Origin: Mycolicibacterium tusciae JS617
GTDB lineage: Bacteria; Actinomycetota; Actinomycetes; Mycobacteriales; Mycobacteriaceae
Assembly: GCF_000243415.2 (NCBI RefSeq)
Contig: NZ_KI912270.1
Coordinates: forward strand, 2,170,001 to 2,234,000
DNA: 64,000 nucleotides
Direction of reading: 5' to 3'
The first letter of the stretch is position 1; each line of letters starts with the position of its first letter. The notes beneath the pieces were generated by a model. The model saw nothing but the letters and a program-made list of their open reading frames with translations. It was not told the origin of the DNA and ran no database searches. Position numbers and translations under genes: made by a program. Positions 1 through 8,244 of this stretch are shown here, in pieces.

Positions 1-108
1 TGGTACGCACCCGGACGACAAAACAGCAGTCGCAGCCAGGGCGGCTGTAGTCAGGCTGACCCGCAACCAGGTGGATACGGGGACTCGATTTCGCGGCGAT
101 CCAAACAT
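1..108 (-). CDS. Lipoprotein, N-terminal fragment (runs off window)
   Basis: Only the first 36 codons are present. The ATG at 108 is preceded by a strong AGGAGG ribosome site. The peptide has a charged start (R6, R8, R16), a hydrophobic stretch at about 17-30, and a lipobox L-S-S-G-C with the acceptor cysteine at residue 34, so it is a lipidated cell-envelope protein. A perfect inverted repeat lies just upstream, and the next gene is a TetR regulator whose own promoter carries a related repeat, so I infer control by that TetR. The mature protein lies outside the window and its function cannot be told. An efflux or substrate-binding lipoprotein would fit the context. Confidence 0.75.
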   Translation of the reverse strand, partial: MFGSPRNRVPVSTWLRVSLTTAALAATAVLSSGCVP

Positions 109-123
109 TGCGTTCCTCCTAGA

Positions 124-141
124 TAAGTAACCACTTACTTA
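124..141. promoter_or_regulatory. Candidate TetR operator (TAAGTAA-N4-TTACTTA)
   Basis: A perfect 7-bp inverted repeat TAAGTAA-CCAC-TTACTTA sits 16 bp upstream of the lipoprotein start. A related motif (AGTAA-N8-TTACT) occurs upstream of the neighbouring TetR gene. Shared AAGTAAGT cores suggest one regulator binds both. The assignment to this TetR is an inference. Confidence 0.6.
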
Positions 142-430
142 CAGGGATATTGGAGCACAGTGTCGTGGGTGCGTCAACCCTGTTGACGCAGGAAATCCTG
201 GGCGCGGTTCTAGCCGCCAACGGGCGGTGAGCGGCTGGTGGTCCCCCAACCTCCGATCACCTGTGACGGGCACCAACCCAACCCAGGGAACTGGACTCAT
301 GGAATCGATTGGATGAGACAGGAATTACGGGCGCAGCATGAACGCGCTGTGGCCGCCACCGAACCTCATCGGGTCACGCTGGGAGGCCCAACCCTTCGCG
401 TCTGAAGGCGTAAGCGGAGCTCGAAATGCC
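142..430. other. Intergenic region, nothing recognised
   Basis: This stretch lies between the tetR stop and the operator of the lipoprotein gene. It probably contains the lipoprotein promoter. I see no convincing gene, RNA or terminator hairpin. The open frame running through it is a shadow that extends into tetR. Confidence 0.5.
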
Positions 431-1078
431 CTACGTTCGGATTGCTTCTGTGGCAGGAACTTTCAGGCGTGCAGCGACCATCTCGGCGATCGCCCGCAGG
501 TACCGGTCGGGATCGATGCTGGACGGGTGTTCGCCTCCGAAGACGTCTCTCACCAACCAGTAATGCGCCAAGGCGGCTTGCAGGACGAGCGCCAGAGCGT
601 CCCAGTCTTCGTTGACCCGGTCCTGGCCGGCGAGTTCGGCTAACCCCCGCGTCAGTACCGACAGCACCACCAAGTGCTCGTCGCGCCGCGCCACTTCCAG
701 CACATCCTGCGGTGCCGTGTTGTCACGCAACAGGATTCGGGTCACATCGCGGTCGTGATCGAGCCTTTGCAGACCGATCCTGCACAACACCATCAGCCGG
801 TCGACGATGTCGCTGTCGGGTGCGACAAGATCCAGCATCGCGAGCACCGAGAAATCGGGTGCGAGGAACTGCGCCCACTGCCCGCGGTCCAGCACACGGG
901 CTTGCAAGGCCTGCACGAGAAGCTCGTCTTTGGACTTGAAGTGCCGGTAGAGCGCGCCCGAGCCCGGTGAGAGGCCTGCGGCCTGCTCGATCTGGGCGAT
1001 CGAAGTGCCTGCATATCCCTGCTCACCGAACAAGCGCAGGGACTCGGCGAGGATGCGATCCCGCGAAGACTCAGCCAT
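431..1078 (-). CDS. TetR/AcrR family transcriptional regulator
   Basis: This 215-aa protein has an N-terminal TetR helix-turn-helix (about residues 8-54, with GYAGTSIAQIEQAAGLS and the LYRHFKSKDELL recognition region). The all-helical C-terminal ligand domain is not diagnostic of a ligand. The ATG at 1078 fits the usual TetR N-terminus. It lies upstream of the lipoprotein gene at the left edge on the same strand, and both genes have TAAGTAA-like repeats in front, which points to autorepression plus control of the lipoprotein gene. The right-hand neighbour is an IS1380-family element inserted about 100 bp upstream of its start, which may have cut it off from a former divergent partner. Confidence 0.9.
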   Translation of the reverse strand: MAESSRDRILAESLRLFGEQGYAGTSIAQIEQAAGLSPGSGALYRHFKSKDELLVQALQARVLDRGQWAQFLAPDFSVLAMLDLVAPDSDIVDRLMVLCRIGLQRLDHDRDVTRILLRDNTAPQDVLEVARRDEHLVVLSVLTRGLAELAGQDRVNEDWDALALVLQAALAHYWLVRDVFGGEHPSSIDPDRYLRAIAEMVAARLKVPATEAIRT

Positions 1079-1091
1079 GGCACTCCAATGC

Positions 1092-1109
1092 AGTAATTAC
1101 CTACTTACT
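1092..1109. promoter_or_regulatory. Candidate TetR operator upstream of tetR
   Basis: AGTAA-N8-TTACT lies 14 bp upstream of the tetR start. Read on the minus strand it contains AAGTAAGT, as does the site at 124-141. It is probably an autoregulatory site, but the arms are shorter and less regular than at the other site. Confidence 0.45.
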
Positions 1110-1175
1110 TTTAGAGTACAGGGACAGCAGAGGCGCCGAAAAGCGAGCACACCGTGCGGCCGCGCCAGTAACTTA

Positions 1176-1202
1176 GCCTCGATCCACCGACTGACCTGGT
1201 GT
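1176..1202. repeat. IS1380-family left terminal inverted repeat
   Basis: This 27-bp arm is the exact reverse complement of 8218-8244, and the two mark the outer limits of the nest. It ends in CTGACCTGGTGT. Confidence 0.88.
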
Positions 1203-1311
1203 GTGGCTGTGAGGTCGGGCTGTCGTTGGTCGTCGGGTTGTGCGCATGAGGTAGCTGCTGGTTTGCCCAGCTTTTCCTCTGCGCTCCGTTCGGGGGCTTT
1301 CGGCCAGGTGG

Positions 1312-1444
1312 TCAGACAGTAGCGGCATTGGGCGGGCTAGGGCCGATGATGTTGTGCCACAGCATGAGCCAGGCCCGAGACCAGGGCCAGTGGGTGGGTA
1401 GGTGCAGGATGGGCCGGCGTTGCGGACGGGCGAGTCGCGCGGGA
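1312..1444 (-). pseudogene. IS1380-family transposase, detached 3' end
   Basis: The minus-strand reading gives ARLARPQRRP, LHLPTHWPW and a C-terminus ending at TGA (1314-1312), which is the tail expected of IS1380-type transposases. The rest of the gene is at 6842-8124. The two parts carry the same 9 bp (CGCGCGGGA) at the break, the duplication made when the IS256-family element landed. Joining them through one copy restores an open frame of about 468 aa. Confidence 0.82.
1436..1444. repeat. Target-site duplication of the IS256-family element, left copy
   Basis: CGCGCGGGA here and at 6842-6850 directly flank the IS256-family element. Nine bases fits the 8-9 bp duplication typical of that family. 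Confidence 0.85.
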
Positions 1445-1501
1445 GGTCAAGTCCAGGGGCGTGGTGTACGACGTCTTCGTGTGATTCTTCGATGTGATGG
1501 T

Positions 1502-1723
1502 TCAGGCGGTCAGTGCCGCGGGGGTGGCCTCCTGTTCGGTCGGTGAGCTCTGATCGGCTCGGGATTTGCTGAGGACGTCGAGGCCGAGGTAGCGCCGGGA
1601 TTCGGCCCATTCGTCGTGCTGTTCGGCCAGGACGGCCCCGACGAGACGGATCAGCGCGTTGCGGTCAGGGAAGATGCCGACGACGTCGGTGCGGCGGCGG
1701 ATCTCCTTGTTGAGCCGTTCCTG
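1502..1723 (-). pseudogene. IS256-family transposase, detached 3' part
   Basis: Minus-strand reading gives [20 protein letters not shown], then [21 protein letters not shown] and a stop at 1502. This is the conserved C-terminal region of mutator/IS256 transposases, and it holds the third acidic catalytic residue (Glu in the [10 protein letters not shown] motif). The upstream part is at 5696-6708. Joining CAG at 1721-1723 to CCC at 5696-5698 restores the frame with no base gained or lost, so the break is a clean insertion by the inner element. Confidence 0.85.
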
Positions 1724-1736
1724 GGTTATCTGTAGT
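1720..1736. repeat. Left terminal inverted repeat of the Tn554-like element
   Basis: CCTGGGTTATCTGTAGT pairs exactly with the reverse complement at 5681-5697. The first bases overlap target sequence. Confidence 0.8.
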
Positions 1737-1845
1737 GCTGCGGTGAGCGTCTTTCATGTGGACCACGAAGTCTCGAAGTGGTCGGTTCTGCGTTCTGGAT
1801 GTGGTTATCTCCAGCCGTCCATGAAGCAGAGCCTGGAGGATCGAT

Positions 1846-2955
1846 GTGCTTGTTGTGAAGGTGGTTTCACCGCTCTCGTCGCGTGAATCGTTCACCGTCC
1901 TCGGCGAGGACGGTGTGCCGGTGGCACCGGTGGAGCGGTATCTGAAGTATTTGACCGACATAGAGCGGTCGCCGAACACGATCAAGGCCTATGCCCATGA
2001 TCTGAAGGACTGGTTCACGTTCCTGGGCGGGTGCGGCCTGGACTGGCGGTCGGTGAGTCTGGAGGATATCGGCGCGTTCGTCGCCTGGCTGCGGCTGCCC
2101 ACGGCGCTGCGGCAGGGCGCGATCGCCGTGCTGCCCTCGGTGGAGCATCACTGCGGCGAGTCAACGGTGAACCGGAAGCTGTCGGCGTTGGCGGCGTTCT
2201 ATCTGCACGCCGTTCGCGACGGGATCGAGGTCGGCGAGCTGCTGACGACCTGGCAGATCGGAGGGTCGAGAGGCGGTTGGAAGCCGTTTCTGCACCACAT
2301 CAGCAAGCACATGCCGCTACCCCGGCGAACAGTGTCGTTGAAGGCGCCGAAGAAGCTGCCGCGAGTGCTGATCCCCGGCGAGATCCAAACACTGCTGGAC
2401 GCGTGTGACCGGTTGCGGGATCGGTTCCTGTTGGCGCTGCTCTATGACACCGGGATGCGCATCGGTGAGGCGCTGGGGCTGCGTCACAGCGACATCGCCG
2501 CCGCTGATCGGCAGATCACAGTTTGTCGGCGTGACAACGACAACCGAGCCCGCGCCAAATCGTTGACGGTCCGGACCGTTCCGGTGAGCGCGGAACTGAT
2601 TCGGTTGTATGCCGATTACCTTCACGCTGAATACGGCGACCTCGACAGCGACTACGTTTTCGTCAACCTCTGGGGGCGGCCACACGGCCATCCGTTGACC
2701 TATAGCGCGGTCTACGACCTGGTCCGCCGTTTGCGCCGGCGCACGGACATCGACTTCGACCCGCATTGGCTGCGCCACACCGCAGCGACCAGGATGCTGC
2801 GCGACGGGATCGGATTGGAGGTCGTGGCCAAGCTGCTCGGCCACGCCAATGTCACCGTCACCGCCGCGACATACGGGCATCTGAACGTGGAGGACGCCCG
2901 CAAGGCGATGGAGCACGCGGGCTGGTTCATCGGAAAGGCCCAGGTGAACCTATGA
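1846..2955 (+). CDS. tnpA: Tyrosine recombinase/integrase, TnpA-type
   Basis: This 369-aa protein has an N-terminal SAM-like core-binding domain (about 25-125) and a C-terminal catalytic domain (about 170-355). The catalytic residues are visible: Arg205 in TGMRIGEALGL, His307 and Arg310 in HWLRH, His333 in LLGHANV, and the nucleophile Tyr343 in ATYGHL. It catalyses strand exchange for the element. It overlaps the next gene by 4 nt (ATGA), so the two are translationally coupled. The length is close to Tn554 TnpA (about 360 aa). Its nearest relatives could also be stand-alone integrases, but the trio context favours TnpA. Confidence 0.88.
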   Translation: MLVVKVVSPLSSRESFTVLGEDGVPVAPVERYLKYLTDIERSPNTIKAYAHDLKDWFTFLGGCGLDWRSVSLEDIGAFVAWLRLPTALRQGAIAVLPSVEHHCGESTVNRKLSALAAFYLHAVRDGIEVGELLTTWQIGGSRGGWKPFLHHISKHMPLPRRTVSLKAPKKLPRVLIPGEIQTLLDACDRLRDRFLLALLYDTGMRIGEALGLRHSDIAAADRQITVCRRDNDNRARAKSLTVRTVPVSAELIRLYADYLHAEYGDLDSDYVFVNLWGRPHGHPLTYSAVYDLVRRLRRRTDIDFDPHWLRHTAATRMLRDGIGLEVVAKLLGHANVTVTAATYGHLNVEDARKAMEHAGWFIGKAQVNL

Positions 2956-5177
2956 CCGCCCTGGAGCCCAACTCAACGCCGGGCCTGCTGGGCCTGCTCA
3001 TAGCCGGTGTTCGCGCCGAATTCCGCAGCGACGCATTGGAGTTCGCCTCGGACGACGCCGTATTCGGTGGAGGGTCCTGCCGCGTCACCGACTGCGGACG
3101 CAGCGCCCGTGGCCATGGCCTCTGTCAAGGTCACCACCAGCGATGGGCCAACGCGGGCCGCCCCGACCTCGAAGAGTTCACTGCCTCGACCGACCCGCGT
3201 TGGCGCAAACATCGCCCCAACCAGGCATGTCGGGTCGACGGCTGCGGTTACGGGTCGGCTCGCCGCGGATTGTGTCAGCTGCACGCGCAACGGTGGGAAC
3301 GCGCCGGGCGGCCGCCCCTGACCTCGTGGTTACGTGATCCGCTGCCGGTGAAACAGCCCCGGCCCGGCGCGACCTGCCAGATCGGGCACTGCTCGTTATG
3401 GCCGCAGGCCAAGTCGCCGCTATGCCATTCCCACACCAACACTTGGAAAGCGAACGACCGCAACGATATCGACGAGTTCGTCGCAAGATTCGAATCCAAC
3501 GACACACCGGCAAACGAGACGATTCAGCTCGGGATGCTCACGCCGCAGCTCAAACTGGAGATGCAGTACGTACTGCAGCAACGCCACGACGACCGACGCG
3601 GCAAGCTGACGCCGGCCGTTGTCGCCAGGGTGGTCCGACTACTGATAGACACCGCCACCACCTCGCTGCTCGACTTCGACGCCGACCAATGGCGGCAACG
3701 CTCAGCCGTGCTACTCAACGACACGAGATCTCGCGGCTTGCTGCTCTATGCCCACCTCACCATGCTGGACTTGGCCGAGGCCGGAGGTTGGGAAGCCGAA
3801 TACCCACGCGACGTCTGGCGGATGCACCGGCTCGGCTACGAAGGCCACTACACACTGCGGTTCGACCGCATCCCGCAACCCTGGCTCAGAGAGCCGGCCA
3901 AACGATGGATCCGGCTGCGCCTCTCACGCGGACTCAACCTCGAAGCAGGCGGTGGACGCCCGCTGCTGGCCATCGCCCGATTCGGACGATTTCTCGCTGA
4001 CGTCGACATCGACGACATCAGCCGGATCGACCGGGAACTGCTCGAACGCTACCTCGCGCACCTGAACCAGGAATACAGCCCACAGCGCCGAGGCGCCCAC
4101 ATCGGCCTGCTCAATGGATTCTTTGCCGCGATCCGCCAACATTGCTGGGCCACAGGACTTCCCGACACTGCGATGTTCTTCGCCGAGGACCACCCCAAGC
4201 GCGGCGAACACCTGCCCAGAGCGTTGGCCGAACACGTCATGACCCAGCTCGAACACCACGACAACCTCGACCAGTTCAACAACCCTGCCTATCGACTGAT
4301 CACCGTCATCCTGATGCGTTGCGGGCTCCGGATCACCGACGCCCTGCGATTGCGCGGCGACTGCGTCACCACAGACGCCGACGGGGCACCCTATCTGCGC
4401 TACTTCAACCACAAGATGAAGCGGGACGCCCTTGTTCCGATCGCCCCAGACCTCGTCGACATGATCGGCCACCAACGCCGACTCGTCTCCGAACGCTGGC
4501 CCGGCGGCACTGGACTGCTGTTCCCGCGCCCCACCAAGAACATCGACGGCCAAGTCCCCCTGGGGATCCCGACCTACCGCGAGGCGATGCACCGATGGCT
4601 CGCAGCCTGCGACATCCGCGACGAGCACAACCGGCGGGTGCATTTGACGCCGCACCAGTGGCGCCACACGCTCGGCACCCGCCTGATCAACCGCGACGTT
4701 CCGCAAGAGGTCGTGCGCCACATCCTCGACCACGACTCACCGCAGATGACCGCCCACTACGCTCGCCTGCACGACACCACCGTCCGCCGAGCCTGGGAAG
4801 CCGCCCGCAAAGTCGACAGCCACGGGCGTGAGGTCAACCTCGACCCAGACGGACCGATGGCCGACGCCGCTTGGGCCAAACAACGCCTCGGTCGCGCCAC
4901 CCAAGCCCTACCCAACGGCTACTGCGGTCTGCCCGTCCAACAGAGCTGCCCACACGCCAACGCCTGCCTGACTTGCCCCATGTTCCTCACCACCCAGGAA
5001 TTCCTGCCGCAACATCGGACCCAACGCAAGCAGACACTGCAACTGATCACAGCAGCAGAAGCTCGCGGACACAAACGGCTGGCCGAGATGAACCGCCAGG
5101 TTTTGGGCAACCTCGACGCCATCATCACCTCGCTCGACACTCCCACCGATCCGACGGCAGCCGAACATGCGAGCTGA
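2952..5177 (+). CDS. tnpB: Tyrosine recombinase, TnpB-type, with N-terminal Cys/His modules
   Basis: This 741-aa protein starts at the ATG at 2952 that overlaps the tnpA stop. The frame is open further upstream, but that part lies inside tnpA. Three repeated C-x4-C-x9/10-C-x2-H modules occupy residues 43-61, 93-111 and 142-161 and look like small zinc knuckles. The recombinase core follows in the middle and later part (RCGLRITDALRL, HQWRHTLGTR, ILDHDSPQMTAHYARL). A Cys-rich tail (about 660-690, with YCGLPVQQSCPHANACLTCP) is typical of Tn554-type TnpB. It is expected to act with TnpA in transposition. It is longer than Tn554 TnpB (about 630 aa) because of the N-terminal modules. Confidence 0.85.
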   Translation: MTALEPNSTPGLLGLLIAGVRAEFRSDALEFASDDAVFGGGSCRVTDCGRSARGHGLCQGHHQRWANAGRPDLEEFTASTDPRWRKHRPNQACRVDGCGYGSARRGLCQLHAQRWERAGRPPLTSWLRDPLPVKQPRPGATCQIGHCSLWPQAKSPLCHSHTNTWKANDRNDIDEFVARFESNDTPANETIQLGMLTPQLKLEMQYVLQQRHDDRRGKLTPAVVARVVRLLIDTATTSLLDFDADQWRQRSAVLLNDTRSRGLLLYAHLTMLDLAEAGGWEAEYPRDVWRMHRLGYEGHYTLRFDRIPQPWLREPAKRWIRLRLSRGLNLEAGGGRPLLAIARFGRFLADVDIDDISRIDRELLERYLAHLNQEYSPQRRGAHIGLLNGFFAAIRQHCWATGLPDTAMFFAEDHPKRGEHLPRALAEHVMTQLEHHDNLDQFNNPAYRLITVILMRCGLRITDALRLRGDCVTTDADGAPYLRYFNHKMKRDALVPIAPDLVDMIGHQRRLVSERWPGGTGLLFPRPTKNIDGQVPLGIPTYREAMHRWLAACDIRDEHNRRVHLTPHQWRHTLGTRLINRDVPQEVVRHILDHDSPQMTAHYARLHDTTVRRAWEAARKVDSHGREVNLDPDGPMADAAWAKQRLGRATQALPNGYCGLPVQQSCPHANACLTCPMFLTTQEFLPQHRTQRKQTLQLITAAEARGHKRLAEMNRQVLGNLDAIITSLDTPTDPTAAEHAS

Positions 5178-5595
5178 CAACAGCATTCACATCGTCACCG
5201 CAGCCAAGCAGCGTCACGAGCTCACCCGCGCAAAAGCTATCGCCGCCTTGCACGAACTCGACCGCGCCGGAACCAAGATCAGCTTCGAAGCCGTCGCCGA
5301 ACACGCCGGTGTCTCCCGGTCCTGGCTCTACACCCAGCCCGACCTCAAAGACGAGATCAACCGCATCCGTGCGCTACGCCGCCCGCAACACGACCAGGCT
5401 CCGCCAGCCCGGCAACGCGCCAGGGAAGACTCCCTGCGCCAGCGCCTCGACGTCGCACTTCGCCGCAACCGTGAACTCGCCGAACAGAATCAGCGACTGC
5501 GCCACCAACTCGCCCATGCTCTCGGACAAGCCCGCGACGACACCCACAAGCGACCCGCCCGAGATCGCGATTCGATAACAATCGACCCCTGCTGA
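5167..5595 (+). CDS. tnpC: TnpC-like accessory transposition protein (DUF6262 type)
   Basis: This 142-aa protein overlaps tnpB by 11 nt. Residues about 20-60 form a predicted helix-turn-helix (ISFEAVAEHAGVSRSWLYT). Residues about 80-120 form a basic coiled coil (RQRLDVALRRNRELAEQNQRL). This matches the small third protein of Tn554-family elements, which influences transposition frequency or orientation but is not catalytic. Position and size (Tn554 TnpC is about 125 aa) support the call. There is no other gene between it and the right terminus. Confidence 0.8.
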   Translation: MRADNSIHIVTAAKQRHELTRAKAIAALHELDRAGTKISFEAVAEHAGVSRSWLYTQPDLKDEINRIRALRRPQHDQAPPARQRAREDSLRQRLDVALRRNRELAEQNQRLRHQLAHALGQARDDTHKRPARDRDSITIDPC

Positions 5596-5680
5596 CTGGG
5601 CGACAACCGAGCGCCAAGAGCACGTCGCGGACACCGTCCACACCGCAAACCAGCAGGTCACAACCCTGCCCGACCGCCGG

Positions 5681-5697
5681 ACTACAGATAACCCAGG
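5681..5697. repeat. Right terminal inverted repeat of the Tn554-like element
   Basis: ACTACAGATAACCCAGG is the exact reverse complement of 1720-1736. The IS256-family transposase sequence resumes directly after it. Confidence 0.8.
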
Positions 5698-6708
5698 GGT
5701 TGTTTGACCAAATCTGGCGCCAGATCTGCTTGGGGAATGCAGTAAACGCCAGCAGGTCCGCGCGGGCGTTCTCTAGATGCTCGGCAACCTTGGGTAGCTT
5801 GTCAGACAGCGCGTCGATGATCCGATCATATTGAGCAGCAACCGATCCCGCATCGGGTTGATCGAACACCGAATGCAGCAGGGTGCGCACCCACGGCCAC
5901 GACGCCTTCGGAGTGATCGCCATCAGATTGGTCGTGTAGTGCGTGCGGCAGCGCTGCCAGGCCGCCCCGGGCAGGGTGGCGCCGATCGCGGCCACCAGAC
6001 CCGCGTGAGCGTCGCTGGTGACCAGGCGGACCCCGGACAGGCCCCGGGCGGTCAGCGAGCGCCAGAACGCCAACCAGCCCGCACCGTCCTCGGCGGTGGA
6101 CACGTCGATGCCCAGGATCTCGCGGTAGCCCTCGGCGTTCACGCCGACCGCGATCAAGGCGTGCACGTTGACCACACGTCCGCCCTCGCGGACCTTGAGC
6201 ACCAGGGCGTCAGCGGCCACGAACGTGTACGGGCCGGCATCCAGCGGCCGGGTACGAAACGCCTCCACGGCGACGTCGAGCTCTTTGGCCATCACCGACA
6301 CCTGCGACTTCGACAACGACGTGATCCCCAGGGTCTCGACGAGTTTGTCCATCCGCCGCGTCGACACCCCGAGCAGGTAGCAGGTCGCCACCACCGTGGT
6401 CAGCGCGCGCTCGGCGCGTTTGCGACGTTCCAGCAGCCAGTCCGGGAAGTACGAGCCCTGCCGCAACTTCGGAATCGCGAGATCCAGTGTGCCTGCCCGA
6501 GTGTCGAACTGACGATGACGGTAGCCGTTGCGCTGGTTGGTGCGCTCGGTGCTGCGCTCGCCGTATCCCGCACCGCACAGCGCGTCGGCTTCTGCGCCCA
6601 TCAGGGTGTGGATGAACGTGGCCAACAACTCGCGCAGCACGTCGGGGTGGTGTTGGTGAGTCGTTCAGCCAGCACGGTGGGCAGGTCGATATCGTGGGCA
6701 GTGGTCAT
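5696..6708 (-). pseudogene. IS256-family transposase, 5' part, interrupted and frameshifted
   Basis: The reading from GTG 6640 to 5696 is open and shows family hallmarks: GAEADALCGAGYGERS, SYFPDWLLERR, the first catalytic Asp in FVAADALVLKVREGG, the second in LVTSDAHAGL, and QIWSNNP at the break. The missing C-terminus is at 1502-1723. An earlier ATG at 6708 begins MTTAHDIDLPTVLAERLTN, which looks like the true N-terminus but is out of frame with the rest. One base seems to be lost near 6649-6653 in a GTG-rich run. The gene is therefore dead by interruption and probably by frameshift. Past the break the frame continues meaninglessly into the inner element. Confidence 0.85.
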
Positions 6709-6841
6709 CGCGTTGATTCCTTTGCTCGAGTGACTTTCGCGGGTCTCTCGAAGAATCACGCGATGACCTTCATTCATCCGGCTACGACACGCCGGTACCG
6801 CTGATCAGGTCCGACTCGTACACCACTCTGCTGGACGCAAC

Positions 6842-6850
6842 CGCGCGGGA
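6842..6850. repeat. Target-site duplication of the IS256-family element, right copy
   Basis: CGCGCGGGA is identical to 1436-1444 and abuts the right end of the IS256-family element. Confidence 0.85.
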
Positions 6851-8124
6851 ATGTTGACGATCTTGCGGCGCAGTGTGGATCCCCGCGCCCGGCCGTGGTT
6901 CTCACCTGCCAGCACCCCGGCGGCGCGCAGCAGGTTGTGGGCGATGGCCGCGCACAGGATCCAGGCGGAGTTCGCCCCGAAGCGGCCCGACGGGATGTGT
7001 GCCAGCGGTCCGTCGATCAGGTCGGCGAACACGGTCTCGATGATCGCGTGTTGGCGGTGGGTGATGTCGGCCTGATCGGCGGGCAGGTCGGTGTTGGTGA
7101 AGAACGGGTGATATCGCCAGACCGGAAACAGTGCGTCGGGAAACCGGGCGTCTTTGACTCGACGCACGATGAGGCGCGCGGTGATTCGATCGGGGGTGGA
7201 TGCAAAAGCGGTGTAGGGGATTTCGGCGACTTCGGCATCAGAGATCCAGGCCCCGGTATCGGGATCTTGGACTGCGCCGGGATAAGACACCGGGGTCCAG
7301 GCGCTCTCGTCGATGGCGGCCAGCGCGCGTTCCACGGCGGGGTTTCGGATCATCACCAGCGAGAACCGGGCGCCCGCGCGCAGGCAGCTCCGCACCACCG
7401 CCCGGTTGCCGTAGGCCGAGTCGCCGCGCACCAGGATCTGCCCGCTGGCTCCGGCGGCGCGGGCGGTTCTGATGGCTTGGGCGACCATGCGCCCGGCACC
7501 CTTGGCCGAGGCGGTCTTGCCCGCGCGTAGCCGCATCCCGGCGATCACCGGTGCCGACCCCGCGGTGCTGATGGTGGTGGCCAGCGGTGAGAGTCCCTTG
7601 CGCAGGATCTGCTTGCCGGCGATCTTGGTGTGTCCGTAGGAGGCGCCCTGTTTGGCGCGCCCGTAGACCGGACGTAGCAGCGAGTCGATGTCGATGAACA
7701 CCGACCCCTTGGCGGCATCAGGGAGCAGGTCGACCCTCCCACACAGCGCCACCAGATGGTCACGTAGTACCGATTCGAGTTGGCGGGCGTGACCGAAGGT
7801 GAACTCTCGCAACAACGTTCCGACCGTCGACGGTGCGTACACGCCGTCGAAGAGCGTCGTCATGCCGCCGCTGCGGACCAGGTCGATGTCGTCGATGCAG
7901 TCCGCGCCCGCGCACATGCCCGCGATCAGCGTGGCCAGTTTCGGAGACGGGTTGGCCGCCCCGGACTTGATCCGCGGCGCGACGATCTGGACCTTCTCCG
8001 AGAGAAGCCGAGTCAGCCCGGTCTGCTGGGCCAACGTCATCACCGGTACCAGCCCGGCGCACGACACGAGATGATCGTCATCGAACACCGCTGACTGCGA
8101 AGCGAAGCTGTGCGAAACTTGCAC
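6842..8124 (-). pseudogene. IS1380-family transposase, main part (3' truncated by insertion)
   Basis: An open frame from ATG 8124 encodes 427 residues of an IS1380-type DDE transposase before the insertion point. Catalytic-type motifs are FIDIDSLLRPVYG, ILVRGDSAYGN and HAIIETVFADLIDG. The remaining codons lie at 1312-1435. In place the frame runs on for 12 foreign codons to a stop at 6805, giving a 439-aa protein that lacks the normal C-terminus. Whether this truncated form keeps activity is unknown. The IS ends are still recognisable at 1176 and 8244. Confidence 0.87.
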
Positions 8125-8217
8125 TGGAAGTGCCTTTCCGAACTGACCCGATTGTTTGTGTGAGAACTACAATCATCCCAGTTCAGAGGGCACTTTCCTC
8201 ATTCCGACACCCAGAAA

Positions 8218-8244
8218 ACACCAGGTCAGTCGGTGGATCGAGGC
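8218..8244. repeat. IS1380-family right terminal inverted repeat
   Basis: This 27-bp arm is complementary to 1176-1202. It lies about 95 bp upstream of the transposase start, leaving room for its promoter. Confidence 0.88.

Larger units (their letters stand above)
1724..5695 (+). mobile_element. Tn554-like tyrosine-recombinase transposon (tnpA-tnpB-tnpC only)
   Basis: The innermost layer, about 3.97 kb. It carries two tyrosine recombinases and a small DUF6262/TnpC-type protein in one overlapping operon, the gene order and sizes of Tn554-family transposons. No resistance or other passenger gene is present. Its ends form a perfect 17-bp inverted repeat (CCTGGGTTATCTGTAGT at 1720-1736 and its complement at 5681-5697). 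Because the outermost bases of the repeat merge with a G run in the target, the exact boundary is uncertain by about 3 bp. It is inserted within the IS256-family transposase gene. All three genes look intact, so it may still be active. Confidence 0.83.
1445..6841 (-). mobile_element. IS256-family insertion sequence, interrupted by Tn554-like element
   Basis: The middle layer. Its ends are imperfect inverted repeats of about 26 bp (left from 1446, right from 6841 read backwards) that agree at 20 positions and share GTCCAG and GTGGTGTACGA. It is flanked by the 9-bp repeat CGCGCGGGA inside the IS1380-family transposase. Without the inner element it would be about 1.4 kb, normal for IS256 elements. 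Its transposase is split by the inner element and also carries an apparent frameshift near its start, so this copy cannot move by itself. Confidence 0.88.
1176..8244 (-). mobile_element. IS1380-family insertion sequence, interrupted by nested elements
   Basis: The outer shell of a three-level nest. Terminal inverted repeats match perfectly over 27 bp: left 1176-1202 begins GCCTCGATCCAC, and right 8218-8244 is its reverse complement. TTA flanks both ends (1173-1175 and 8245-8247) as a possible short target duplication. Removing the inner IS256-family element and one copy of its 9-bp target duplication leaves about 1.66 kb, a normal size for this family. The transposase is on the minus strand, split between 6842-8124 and 1312-1435, and rejoins in frame. 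Confidence 0.88.

Noticed and set aside
1846-5595. Prophage or integrative plasmid suggested by two integrases in a row
   Set aside because: There are no phage, replication or conjugation genes. The trio, its overlaps and the terminal repeats fit a Tn554-type transposon.
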